64,000 bases of DNA from Rhodothermus bifroesti (GCF_017908595.1 NZ_JAGKTL010000002.1:124001-188000), one strand, 5' to 3'; positions 35,903 through 44,003 are shown, counted from the stretch's first letter. The notes: generated from the sequence alone by a model not told the origin. Translations and numbers: made by a program.

Positions 35903-36600
35903 ACAAGCCTGCTTGCTGGTGTAGACCCGTAGTCAAGGTTTTTTTTAGCTTTTTTGCTCCTTATAGATGGTTATGTTTGCACCGTGTGCTTATTGCTGAA
36001 TCCAGCCCGCCTCTAGGGTCTGATCGTGCCGTACTGCTGTGTGCGAATCATGTAAGCTGGTGGGATGGCTTTTTACTTCGGGCTGTGCATCATCGTTTAG
36101 CAGCCCATATGCCTTTATACACTGTAATGCTTAGTGCGCAGCGGCAACGGTTTTTCTGGTTTCGCTGGATGGGGGCTTTAGGGATAGATCCTGGGAATGT
36201 GGGGTCTCTACGTCGGTTGTTTCGCTTTTTGCATCAAGAACGCAAGCGTAGACCTTACTGGCTGGCGTTTTTTCCACAAGGAAAGATTAGACCCTCTTTT
36301 GCGCGTCCCTTGCGGTTTCAGCCCGGTATTCGTCTAATGGTGCGTGCCGTGCATCCGGGATGGATTATACCGGTTGCATTACACCTGGAGCCGTTGCGCT
36401 ATCCAGGACCTACGGCTTTTGTGATACTAGGCAGGCCTATAGACACTACCGAAGACCCTAGCCCAGAGATGTTAGAGGCAGCGACCCAAAACCTCCTAGA
36501 TCGGTTATTGATGTGGCTTAGTGAAGTAGGCGAAGATGCTGAAGCGCGTTGGCCTCAGTTTGTTGCGGACCTGGTCAATTCAATCTCAAATGCATCATGA
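35899..36600 (+). CDS. PlsC-type acyltransferase of the carotenoid operon
   Basis: 233 residues. Glycerolipid-acyltransferase fold: catalytic NHVSWWD (the HX4D motif), then a substrate loop and FFPQGKIRPS (motif III-like, EGT replaced by PQG), then 'IIPVALHLEP'. By context it probably esterifies the sugar of a glycosylated carotenoid with a fatty acid, as in salinixanthin-type pigments; classic phospholipid acylation is the alternative. No glycosyltransferase (CruG-like) gene lies in this cluster. ATGA overlaps on both sides couple it to the unknown 184-residue protein and to crtI. Confidence 0.82.
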   Translation: MNKPACWCRPVVKVFFSFFAPYRWLCLHRVLIAESSPPLGSDRAVLLCANHVSWWDGFLLRAVHHRLAAHMPLYTVMLSAQRQRFFWFRWMGALGIDPGNVGSLRRLFRFLHQERKRRPYWLAFFPQGKIRPSFARPLRFQPGIRLMVRAVHPGWIIPVALHLEPLRYPGPTAFVILGRPIDTTEDPSPEMLEAATQNLLDRLLMWLSEVGEDAEARWPQFVADLVNSISNAS

Positions 36601-38111
36601 AGGAACAAAGCGCAGTGGTTATCGGCAGCGGTTTTGGCGGCTTAGCGGCTGCTATCCGGCTGCAGGCTATGGGTTTTAAGACGATCCTATTTGAGCAGCG
36701 TGCACGTGTAGGAGGGCGGGCTTATCAGCTTCTGGACCGGGGTTATACGTTCGATATGGGCCCAAGTTTGATTACAGCGCCCTCTCTGCTTAAACACTTG
36801 TTTGCAATTGCCGGACGCGATCTAGAAGCCTATGTTTCGCTTGTGCCGCTAGATCCCTTCTATCGTGTCTATTTCCACGACGGTACGTATATCGACTACA
36901 CAGCCGATCCAGAGCGCATGCGTGCTCAAATGGCGCGCTTCAATGAGAAAGACGCTGCGCACTATGACCGTTTTATGAAGGCTACGCAGCCTATTTATGA
37001 AGCTGTTATGCAGGAAGGATTAGGGGCTCGGCCTTTTGATACAGTCGGCAAGCTGCTGGCTTTTCTTCCTAGAGCCCTACGCTTGGGAGCCGTGCAGCCT
37101 GTAAGTCGTTTTGCACGGCGTTTTTTCAAAGATTTCCGTCATCACTTTCTTTATAGCTTCCACCCCTTGTTTATCGGCGGCAATCCGTTTCGCGCACCGG
37201 CGGTTTATATCATGATTCCTTATTTAGAACGGAAAGAAGGGGTTTGGTTTGCACTAGGAGGAATGTACAGTTTAGTAGAAGCTATGGCCCGTGTATTTTT
37301 AGAATTAGGAGGAATCATTCATACCGCTACGCCAGTAACGCATATTGTGGTCAAAAACGGACGGGTTAAGGGCGTTGAAACAGCTAAGGGCTTTTATGAG
37401 GCTAAGCTGGTCGTCAGCAATGCTGATCCCGGCTTTACCTATCAACACCTCGTCGATGCGACCTATCGCCGGCGTTGGAACGATCGTCGCATTGCTCGCC
37501 TGCACTACAGCATGAGCTGCTTTTTGCTTTACCTGGGCGTGCGACAAACCTACCCACAGTTACTGCACCATACACTTATCCTTTCGCACCGCTATCGGGA
37601 GTTGATTCGGGATATTTTTGACCGAAAAATTTTGGCTGCCGACTTTAGCTTGTATCTCCATGCCCCTACGCGTACAGATCCTTCGATGGCTCCTGAAGGT
37701 GGAGAAAGCCTTTATGTATTGGCCCCGGTACCCAATCTCCTATCAGGGGTTAACTGGAAAGTCGAAGCGCCCCGCTATGCTGATCGGCTCCTAAGCTTTT
37801 TAGAAAACTGGGGACTTGAAGGACTTCGAGCGAAGCTCGAGGTTTTGCACTGGTTTACGCCAGAAGATTTTGCCGTGCAACTTTCTACGCCTTATGGCAG
37901 TGCCTTTAGCATCGAGCCGCGCCTGCTGCAAACGGCTTATTTTCGCCCGCACAACCGCAGTGAAGACGTGCAGGGGCTGTATTTTGTAGGGGCTGGAACA
38001 CACCCCGGAGCTGGGTTGCCTGGCGTGTTGCTTTCAGCAGAAGCAACGGCCTATGCCATTGCTCAAGACTACAACGTAAGGGCAACTTCCCGAACAGCTA
38101 CTTGGGCATAA
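36597..38111 (+). CDS. crtI: Phytoene desaturase
   Basis: 504 residues. FAD enzyme that converts phytoene to lycopene through successive desaturations; membrane-associated. N-terminal FAD motif VVIGSGFGGLAAAIRLQAMG, then ARVGGRAYQL and YTFDMGPSLITAP, a CrtI spelling. C-terminal signature VGAGTHPGAGLPGVLLSAEATA, the standard CrtI end motif. The ATG at 36597 overlaps the acyltransferase stop (ATGA). Last gene of the rightward arm; its final 43 bases overlap the tail of the convergent M23 peptidase gene. Confidence 0.93.
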   Translation: MKEQSAVVIGSGFGGLAAAIRLQAMGFKTILFEQRARVGGRAYQLLDRGYTFDMGPSLITAPSLLKHLFAIAGRDLEAYVSLVPLDPFYRVYFHDGTYIDYTADPERMRAQMARFNEKDAAHYDRFMKATQPIYEAVMQEGLGARPFDTVGKLLAFLPRALRLGAVQPVSRFARRFFKDFRHHFLYSFHPLFIGGNPFRAPAVYIMIPYLERKEGVWFALGGMYSLVEAMARVFLELGGIIHTATPVTHIVVKNGRVKGVETAKGFYEAKLVVSNADPGFTYQHLVDATYRRRWNDRRIARLHYSMSCFLLYLGVRQTYPQLLHHTLILSHRYRELIRDIFDRKILAADFSLYLHAPTRTDPSMAPEGGESLYVLAPVPNLLSGVNWKVEAPRYADRLLSFLENWGLEGLRAKLEVLHWFTPEDFAVQLSTPYGSAFSIEPRLLQTAYFRPHNRSEDVQGLYFVGAGTHPGAGLPGVLLSAEATAYAIAQDYNVRATSRTATWA

Positions 38112-39343
38112 AGGGACTCGCTGTCTTCAAAGCGAAGATGCGGCATGAGTTGATCTCGAAGCGCAAAGAAAGCGCTACGTAAGGAGTCGGGTACAGGATC
38201 ACCCGGCGGCATAGGTTCACGGAGCGGGTCAATCTGCTGGCCGTTTTTCCAGAAGCGGTAACATACGTGGGGACCCGTAGCCAAGCCCGTGCTACCCACG
38301 TAGCCGATCACTTGGCCTTGACGCACGCGAACGCCCGGACGAATGCCTGGGGCAATGCGTGAGAAATGCAAATAACCCGTGGTATACACCGCATTGTGCC
38401 GGATTTTAACGTAGTTGCCATTATACTGATCATAGCCTGCCGCGATGATCACGCCATCTCCGGTGGCATAGACAGGCGTGCCAGCAGGTGCTGCATAATC
38501 CGTACCTAGGTGCGGCTTGTAGCGTTTTTGAATCGGGTGAAAGCGGCTTAGGCTATAACGAGAAGTAATGCGGCTGTAGCGTAGCGGCGCTTTTAAAAAG
38601 GCCTTACGCAGGTTGCGCCCTTGTTCATCGTAGTAGTCCCCTAACGGGGCATGTTCAAAACGAAATGCGTAAAAATCTTCTCCTTGATGTTGAAAACGAG
38701 CAGCCAGTATGCGCTCGACCCCTATGGTTTCGCCATCAATGCGGGCTTCCTCGTAAAGGGCGACAAACCGATCTCCGCGTTGAATACGGTAAAAATCAAT
38801 CTGCCAGGCAAAGATTTCTGAAAGCCGTACAGCGAGTTCAGGATCAGCACCTGCCTCTTGTAGCGTTTCGTAAAGCGAACCGCGAATGGTACCGTGCACC
38901 ACGCGCGGCACGCGCTCTACAGCACGCCGACCAGAGTAGACGTGCACAGGTTCGCGGCGGTCAAAAACCACGAAGCGTACAGGATCTGGCTGATAGACAA
39001 ACAGCTGGGCGCCTGTGGAATCGCGATAAACGTGCAGCAGCCGTCCGGCCTGAAGTTGACGGATGTTAAATACCCCCTTTGCGGCCTGCGTGAGCGCAAG
39101 AATGTCGTTGTAGGGCACTTCGTAACGCGCCAGTATTGCTGCGAAGGTTTCACCCTGACGAATGCGATGCGTCAGCCGTTCATACTCGCCTTCCTCAATG
39201 CCAAAAGCGTCGTAGGTAATGGTCAGCACTTCTGGAGGGCTAGACTTCTCGACAGTAGGAGGGGGGGTGGAAAACGAGATTAGGTGAAGGGTTACGTACA
39301 GGCTAATCCCTAAAAGCAACGCTAAAAACCACGGGGTCCGCAC
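38069..39343 (-). CDS. M23-family cell-wall endopeptidase with OapA/LysM-like domain
   Basis: 424 residues. An N-terminal membrane anchor or signal (PWFLALLLGISLYVTLHLI) is followed by an OapA/LysM-like domain (HRIRQGETFAAILARYEVP) and a C-terminal M23 zinc peptidase domain: HLGTDYAAPAGTPVYATGDG (His and Asp ligands) and later HVCYRFWKNGQQIDP (last His ligand). In contrast to the EnvC homologue at 11946 its metal site looks intact, so it should cut peptidoglycan cross-links. It overlaps crtI tail to tail by 43 bases. Confidence 0.9.
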   Translation of the reverse strand: MRTPWFLALLLGISLYVTLHLISFSTPPPTVEKSSPPEVLTITYDAFGIEEGEYERLTHRIRQGETFAAILARYEVPYNDILALTQAAKGVFNIRQLQAGRLLHVYRDSTGAQLFVYQPDPVRFVVFDRREPVHVYSGRRAVERVPRVVHGTIRGSLYETLQEAGADPELAVRLSEIFAWQIDFYRIQRGDRFVALYEEARIDGETIGVERILAARFQHQGEDFYAFRFEHAPLGDYYDEQGRNLRKAFLKAPLRYSRITSRYSLSRFHPIQKRYKPHLGTDYAAPAGTPVYATGDGVIIAAGYDQYNGNYVKIRHNAVYTTGYLHFSRIAPGIRPGVRVRQGQVIGYVGSTGLATGPHVCYRFWKNGQQIDPLREPMPPGDPVPDSLRSAFFALRDQLMPHLRFEDSESLYAQVAVREVALTL

Positions 39344-39440
39344 GGCTTACACCAGTTGGTTAAAACAACCCACACCAAGGTAAAAGGCAGGCCCAATATA
39401 CAATCCCTGAAATAATCCTGCACGGCATCTCACCGTTTCT

Positions 39441-40007
39441 TCAAGAAGAAGCGCGAGGGAATGAAGATTTCCAAGGTGTTTCGGCCATGCCATGGGTGTG
39501 GTTCACCCATCGCGCCAGTACGAAGAGCAAATCGGAGAGTCGGTTCAAGAACCGAAGTAGCTCGGGATTAATGGCTTCTTGCTCCGCTAGTGCAGACACG
39601 CAGCGCTCCGCGCGTCGGCAGACCGTGCGGGCTACGTGAAGCATTGCAGCTGCTGGGGTCCCTCCTGGTAAAATAAAATGCCGTAGGGGAGGCAATACAG
39701 TTTCTAAGCGATCGATTTCTTGTTCCAGGGCCTCGGTATGCTCGGGCGTGATGCGCGTGATGCGGGCTCGGCTATGGAGCGGTGTGGCTAAATCCGCTCC
39801 GACTTCAAAGAGCAGGCGTTGGAGCTGGACAAGCAAGGCTTCTGCTTGGTGGTCGTCAGGCGCTAGGTACGTACGCGCCAATCCTAAGAAGGAATTCAAC
39901 TCATCGACCGTCCCGTAAGCCTCCAGCCTTGGGTGGTGTTTAGGAACGCGATCCCCGCCAAAAAGTCCGGTGGTACCGTCGTCGCCGGTTCGGGTATAGA
40001 TCTTCAT
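39441..40007 (-). CDS. pduO: Cob(I)alamin adenosyltransferase, PduO type
   Basis: 188 residues from the ATG at 40007. Transfers adenosyl from ATP to cob(I)alamin to give adenosylcobalamin. Family motifs: KIYTRTGDDGTTGLFGG at the start (ATP loop), VDELNSFLGLAR, and near the C-terminus 'RRAERCVSAL' and LNRLSDLLFVLARW, the usual PduO ending. It follows the ABC ATPase gene with an ATGA overlap. Its product is the chromophore expected for the CarH regulator encoded 6 kb away, as well as the cofactor of any AdoB12 enzymes. Confidence 0.93.
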   Translation of the reverse strand: MKIYTRTGDDGTTGLFGGDRVPKHHPRLEAYGTVDELNSFLGLARTYLAPDDHQAEALLVQLQRLLFEVGADLATPLHSRARITRITPEHTEALEQEIDRLETVLPPLRHFILPGGTPAAAMLHVARTVCRRAERCVSALAEQEAINPELLRFLNRLSDLLFVLARWVNHTHGMAETPWKSSFPRASS

Positions 40008-40801
40008 GGAGAAAGCGCCAGTTCGGGAATTGGATAAAGGTAATGAATGCAAAGGGCTCCATCAGCCAGGCGGCAAAGGCGCGCGGCCATGCGAAACACA
40101 CGCGCAATCAGCGCTTCGGTTAATACGGCTTCGGGAGGGCCGTCGCCGACCAGCTGTCCTTGATGGAGCACCAACAAGCGGTCGGCATAGCGCGCAGCCA
40201 GCTCCAGGTCATGAAATACGGCTACGACTGTGCGGCCCTCGGCGGTTAAGGCACGCATGCGCTCCAAAAATTCAAATTGGTAGTGGACGTCTAGGTGGGC
40301 TGTGGGCTCGTCCAGTAGCAACAGGTCCGCTTCTTGCACAAGTGCTTGGGCCAGAAACACGCGCTGCTGCTCCCCACCGCTCAAGGTGTGGAGCAGGCGA
40401 TGAGCTGCGTCAGCCAGGTCAACAGCTGCCAGCGCCTTGCGCGCTTTTGCACGGTCTTGCGCGGTAAAAGGCGCTAGCCAACCTTTATGCGGCGCATGCC
40501 CCAGCAGAACTACGTCCTCAACGGTGAAGTCAAAGCTCAGTGTAGGGGCTTGGCGCACGACGGCCACGCGGCGCGCCAAAGCACGTCGGGGCCATTGCCG
40601 CAGCGGTCGCCCCTCCAGCTGCAACCGGCCTTTGTAAGGCAACACACCGCTGAGCGCTCGAAGGAGCGTTGTCTTGCCACTGCCATTGGGCCCTAGGAGC
40701 CCTACAAAGGAACCCGCCGAGATCTCAAAAGTGAGCCCGTGCAAGATCGTACGTCCACCAAGCGAGACGCTCAGCGCTTCTGCTGAAATGATCGGTATCA
40801 T
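40004..40801 (-). CDS. ABC transporter ATPase of the B12/haem/siderophore importer type
   Basis: 265 residues. Walker A is GPNGSGKTT, the signature is LSGGEQQRV, and Walker B is ADLLLLDEPTAHLD; the 'R.VAVVRQ' Q-loop and HD.ELAARYAD H-loop match the FecE/HmuV/BtuD group. No permease or binding protein is next to it, so the rest of the importer must lie elsewhere. Coupling to the cobalamin adenosyltransferase by ATGA overlap favours B12 import, by context. The start codon (complement of 40799-40801) shares its bases with a possible start of the divergent lipoprotein gene. Confidence 0.85.
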   Translation of the reverse strand: MIPIISAEALSVSLGGRTILHGLTFEISAGSFVGLLGPNGSGKTTLLRALSGVLPYKGRLQLEGRPLRQWPRRALARRVAVVRQAPTLSFDFTVEDVVLLGHAPHKGWLAPFTAQDRAKARKALAAVDLADAAHRLLHTLSGGEQQRVFLAQALVQEADLLLLDEPTAHLDVHYQFEFLERMRALTAEGRTVVAVFHDLELAARYADRLLVLHQGQLVGDGPPEAVLTEALIARVFRMAARLCRLADGALCIHYLYPIPELALSP

Positions 40802-40808
40802 GCCGTGC

Positions 40809-41321
40809 ATGCCAGGATGCCGGGGGGTTGCTACGCTAAAACCCCAGCTCTGGATTCTCCTTTTGCTGGGAGGACTGTTAGGCTGCAGCAGTGCACCTCA
40901 GGAAGACTTTGTGCGGGACGCGTTTCGTCCCCCCGAAGGCTTTACGCGCACCGATGAAAATGGGCAGGTGCTTGCCGAGGACCCAGACGACTGGCGCGTA
41001 GCCCCAGCGTATCGTGGCTATTTGCGTTTTGATCCCGCCTATCCGAACCCATTTTCAGGGGGCGTAGTGCGGCTGCCTTTTCATGTATTTTCGCCCTTAA
41101 GCGGCACGCTAAGCTTGTGGGCTGAAGACGAAGAAAAGCGCCTACGGTTGCTGGACGAATCGGCTTCACTGTCGCAACCTGGGCTATATGTCTTCACCTT
41201 TAATCCGGCAATACTAGCCCGTGACGGCAGCCTTTCACGACTGGCGGGCCTCCATCGACTGCGCATTTACCGGGGCAATGATCTGGTATCCTACGGTGAC
41301 CTGATGATTCAGCCGCAATAA
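40809..41321 (+). CDS. Lipoprotein with sorting-type beta-sandwich domain
   Basis: 170 residues. Signal peptide with lipobox LLGC (WILLLLGGLLGCS). The mature part contains PAYPNPFSGG followed by alternating beta-strand pieces and 'QPGLYVFTF' and 'GDLMIQPQ', the outline of a FlgD-Ig/type IX sorting-type beta sandwich, but here behind a lipid anchor. Function unknown. The ATGs at 40800 and 40809 are both possible; either way the gene begins head to head with the ABC ATPase gene. It ends three bases from the convergent sorting-domain protein that shares its PAYPNPF motif. Confidence 0.7.
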   Translation: MPGCRGVATLKPQLWILLLLGGLLGCSSAPQEDFVRDAFRPPEGFTRTDENGQVLAEDPDDWRVAPAYRGYLRFDPAYPNPFSGGVVRLPFHVFSPLSGTLSLWAEDEEKRLRLLDESASLSQPGLYVFTFNPAILARDGSLSRLAGLHRLRIYRGNDLVSYGDLMIQPQ

Positions 41322-41324
41322 ACG

Positions 41325-41696
41325 CTATCGAATGAGTAGCACGCGCCGCGTGACCGTAAAGGTTGTGCCTTGCACCCGGTAGAGATATACCCCGCTAGGC
41401 AAATCTCCGGCCTCGATGTGAAAGCTACGCGGCTCTCCGCCAGGAAGCCAGCCATCATAGAGCAAACGCAAGCGCTGGCCCAGGAGGTTAAATAATTCAA
41501 TGCGCACAGGCTGCGCTTGCGCAACGGTGAGCGTAAACGTGGTTGTGGTTTGAAAAGGATTAGGGTAGGCTGGCGTCAGCTGATAGACCTCTGGAAGCAC
41601 GCTGGCTTCTTGTGCCCTTGCAGACACAGCAACCAGGAGAGCTAAGCATACCCATAAACCGAAAAGCTGTAACGCGCGCGGCATGGTTGCGTGCAT
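41325..41696 (-). CDS. Small exported protein consisting of a type IX sorting domain
   Basis: 123 residues. A signal peptide (FGLWVCLALLVAVSARAQ) is followed almost at once by a complete T9SS C-terminal domain: PAYPNPFQTTTTFTLTV, RIELFNLLGQRLRLL, then LPSGVYLYRV and a basic end, RRVLLIR. Normally this domain ends a large secreted cargo; here there is essentially no cargo. A second start at 41684 is equally possible. It may be a remnant, or a small secreted protein in its own right. It shows that the organism should have a type IX secretion system. Confidence 0.78.
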   Translation of the reverse strand: MHATMPRALQLFGLWVCLALLVAVSARAQEASVLPEVYQLTPAYPNPFQTTTTFTLTVAQAQPVRIELFNLLGQRLRLLYDGWLPGGEPRSFHIEAGDLPSGVYLYRVQGTTFTVTRRVLLIR

Positions 41697-41779
41697 TTTA
41701 AATGCCAGGGCCTACCTAGCTACGCTGCAAAAAGTGTGCACATCGCAACTAAAAGCGCATCGTCTTGGGGAAAGTTCCG

Positions 41780-42733
41780 TTACTTTGCAGCTGCCCGTTC
41801 TAGGCGATCCATGAGGGCTAAACCCAGGCCGATGCGTGGGACACGCTGGGCGTAGATGCGTTTGCAGCCCGCTGCGTCGCTCCGGCGAAAAAAGTCAAAC
41901 AACTCGTAGGCATAGGTGGCTACGTCGGGGCATACGCAGCACAGACCAAAGGCTTCGGGGTGCGTTGGCGAAGCAAGCCCAATGTAGGCATGCTGCGGAT
42001 GCGGCTGGGCTGCCTGGGGCGTATCCACCAAAATAACTTGGGCCTGGGGCGCATAGTGACGGTAACGGGTCCCGGGACTGCGTGCTTGGCGTACATCATC
42101 AGGCGTTGCCAAACGGGTTTGGGGTACCACTGCTTGTAAAGCCTCTAAGGGCACCGCACCAGCACGCAGCACCAGAGGCTCTGCTCCAGTACAATCGACT
42201 ACGGTTGACTCCAGGCCCATATCGCTACGATCTCCCTGGAGGATACAGGCAATGCGACCGTTGAGATCAGCATAAACAGCCTCCCACCGCGTAGGGCTGG
42301 GGCGGCCGGACCGGTTGGCCGAAGGGGCAGCTACAGGGATACCACAGGCCCTAAGAAACGCTTGGGCCATAGGATGGCGTGGCATGCGCACCCCAACCGT
42401 TGGTAGCCCAGCGGTTACCTCATCTGGAACTGCTGGATGGCGCGGCAACACCAACGTCAAAGGTCCAGGAAAAAACCGATCGATAAATCGCTGGGCCGTT
42501 TCCGGCACTTCTTGCACTAACGCAGCAAGTTGTGCAGGTTCGGCAATGTGCACAATGAGGGGATTATCCAGCGGCCGACCTTTAGCCTCAAAAATTTTGC
42601 GGACAGCCTCTGGATTGAAAGCATCGGCCCCTAGGCCATAGACCGTTTCTGTGGGAAAGGCCACAAGTTCCCCTTGGCGAACCAAGGCAGCAGCAACCTC
42701 AACATCGCGTGTGAGGAGCGTAGCGTGAGACAT
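41780..42733 (-). CDS. tsaC: Threonylcarbamoyl-AMP synthase (Sua5 form)
   Basis: 317 residues from the ATG at 42733. Makes threonylcarbamoyl-adenylate for the t6A37 modification of ANN-decoding tRNAs. The N-terminal YrdC domain has FPTETVYGLGADA, KGRPLDNPLIVH and PGPLTLVLPR, with PSANRSGRPSPT and the 'LESTVVDC' strand. It is the longer two-domain Sua5 form, with a C-terminal Sua5 domain linked by SPGTRYRHYAPQ. Translation starts opposite the B2-like gene, leaving about 113 bases for divergent promoters. Confidence 0.93.
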   Translation of the reverse strand: MSHATLLTRDVEVAAALVRQGELVAFPTETVYGLGADAFNPEAVRKIFEAKGRPLDNPLIVHIAEPAQLAALVQEVPETAQRFIDRFFPGPLTLVLPRHPAVPDEVTAGLPTVGVRMPRHPMAQAFLRACGIPVAAPSANRSGRPSPTRWEAVYADLNGRIACILQGDRSDMGLESTVVDCTGAEPLVLRAGAVPLEALQAVVPQTRLATPDDVRQARSPGTRYRHYAPQAQVILVDTPQAAQPHPQHAYIGLASPTHPEAFGLCCVCPDVATYAYELFDFFRRSDAAGCKRIYAQRVPRIGLGLALMDRLERAAAK

Positions 42734-42846
42734 CACTTCCGTGGGTTTCAGATCTCCGCCTGCTTGCGCCAAAAGCAGATGACTCTAGGGCCGATGATGA
42801 AATACCTTTGCTATTAAAGGTTTCGATATCAAGTAAGTGATGCGTT

Positions 42847-43416
42847 GTGATTACACGTTGGCGCAGTGCCCGGCCCAATCAAGCACCCCTCACACCTGAT
42901 TTAGCGCAGCCGCCTTCGCTGCGCCGGATGTTAAGGCTTTCCTTGCGCAAAGATGCCTTACGCAAACTCAGAAAAGGGGATTTGTCGTTACTCTGGAAGA
43001 TTTTTAAGCTTATTGCCAAGCTAGAGTGGCAGCAACGACGGTTGGCCTTGCCGGAACTCATGCAGCAATTTGAACCCCAGCTTGGCGAATTGCCACTTTC
43101 ACCAGCCATGCTGGAACGTGCAGAGCGCTTGACGCTAGCCGTACTACGACGCCTTTATGGTTATAACTTCTGCATGAAACAAGCACTGCTATTGTACTAT
43201 TTCTACAAACGTGCCGGGAAGTCGGTTTGCGTACGCTTTGGCGTGCGCAAGGAAGCAGGCGGTTTGCAAGGGCATGCCTGGATCGAATGCCACGGCATTC
43301 CTATTGCTGAATTAGAAGATCCCAGAAAGCAATTCGTGATTACCTATACCCATCCAAATCCGCTTTTGTCCAAATTGGGGGAATCATTTCAGGAACAGAA
43401 TTTGCAAAGAAAATAG
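42847..43416 (+). CDS. Lasso-peptide-type B2 protein (transglutaminase-like protease)
   Basis: 189 residues from the GTG at 42847, or 162 from the ATG at 42928 (MLRLSLRKD), which looks closer to the usual B2 start. The transglutaminase-like B2 fold removes leader peptides in lasso-peptide synthesis. Visible marks: catalytic Cys in YGYNFCMKQALLLYYFYKRAG, then 'VRFGVRKEAGGLQGHAWIE' with the catalytic His, and a following Glu/Asp-rich strand. It is paired with a PqqD-like gene 100 bases downstream. I see neither a precursor nor an asparagine-synthetase-like cyclase, so its present role is unknown. Confidence 0.78.
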   Translation: MITRWRSARPNQAPLTPDLAQPPSLRRMLRLSLRKDALRKLRKGDLSLLWKIFKLIAKLEWQQRRLALPELMQQFEPQLGELPLSPAMLERAERLTLAVLRRLYGYNFCMKQALLLYYFYKRAGKSVCVRFGVRKEAGGLQGHAWIECHGIPIAELEDPRKQFVITYTHPNPLLSKLGESFQEQNLQRK

Positions 43417-43515
43417 CAAGCCTTGGTTTTCAGATCACCGATTTGTGCACTGTCCGGCTAGGAGGAACTGGAAGAGGCCTATACCTATCGCCAAACTCAA
43501 ACCTAGCGCTATCCT

Positions 43516-43791
43516 ATGAAATGCTATGAACCTATCCCTGAGGTAAGCTTTACCCGATTCGATGAAGGGGAGGGGATCTTGCTGCACCTAGCGAACAACA
43601 CCTACTACACGCTTAACGCTACGGGGGTGTTTATCTGGGAGCAGCTCGCGCAAGGGCCAAAAAGTGTTTCCGAAGTGGCAGAAGCGCTGCTGGCGCACTT
43701 TGACGTGTCGCCTCAAGAAGCTTGGCGACAGGCCGAGCTCTTCTTAGAAGAACTTGCCCAACAGGGCTTAGTAAAAGCCCAGGCTGGTTAA
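43516..43791 (+). CDS. PqqD-family peptide-recognition protein (lasso B1-like)
   Basis: 91 residues. PqqD domains (RiPP recognition elements) bind leader peptides for modifying enzymes. The sequence fits well: FDEGEGILLHLANNTYYTLN (beta-hairpin with the typical 'L....YYLN'), GVFIWEQLAQGP, then a helical end with 'LLAHFDVSPQEAWRQ'. With the B2-like protein upstream it makes a B1–B2 pair, the front half of a lasso-type system. The 100 bases between them hold no clear promoter or terminator. Confidence 0.82.
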   Translation: MKCYEPIPEVSFTRFDEGEGILLHLANNTYYTLNATGVFIWEQLAQGPKSVSEVAEALLAHFDVSPQEAWRQAELFLEELAQQGLVKAQAG

Positions 43792-44003
43792 AAGATCGTT
43801 ATTGGGCTTTGCTTTGGGGAATTTTATATGTAAATTTTGCGACGTTCCTGGAGTGTCCGGGGCGTGTAATTTTGTGAAACCGTTATTGTAATCCAAAAAA
43901 GCTTTCCCAAGTCCAACAATCCACATAGGGTTTTTGCTGCCCCACGCTCACGGGCACGCCGCGCACCGTTTCGAAAGTTTCCTTTTAGCCCGTGGGTGGT
44001 AGT

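Noticed and set aside
43445-43519. GTG-initiated 24-residue frame between the B2-like and PqqD-like genes, ending in the PqqD start (possible precursor peptide)
   Set aside because: It lacks a leader/core layout or any lasso-precursor motif, and the frame is simply open without a convincing ribosome site.
43867-43874. TAATTTTG, a match to the Bacteroidota -7 element, upstream of the HNH gene
   Set aside because: The nearest TTTG lies 27 bases upstream, too far for the usual -33 element, and it is 130 bases from the start codon.
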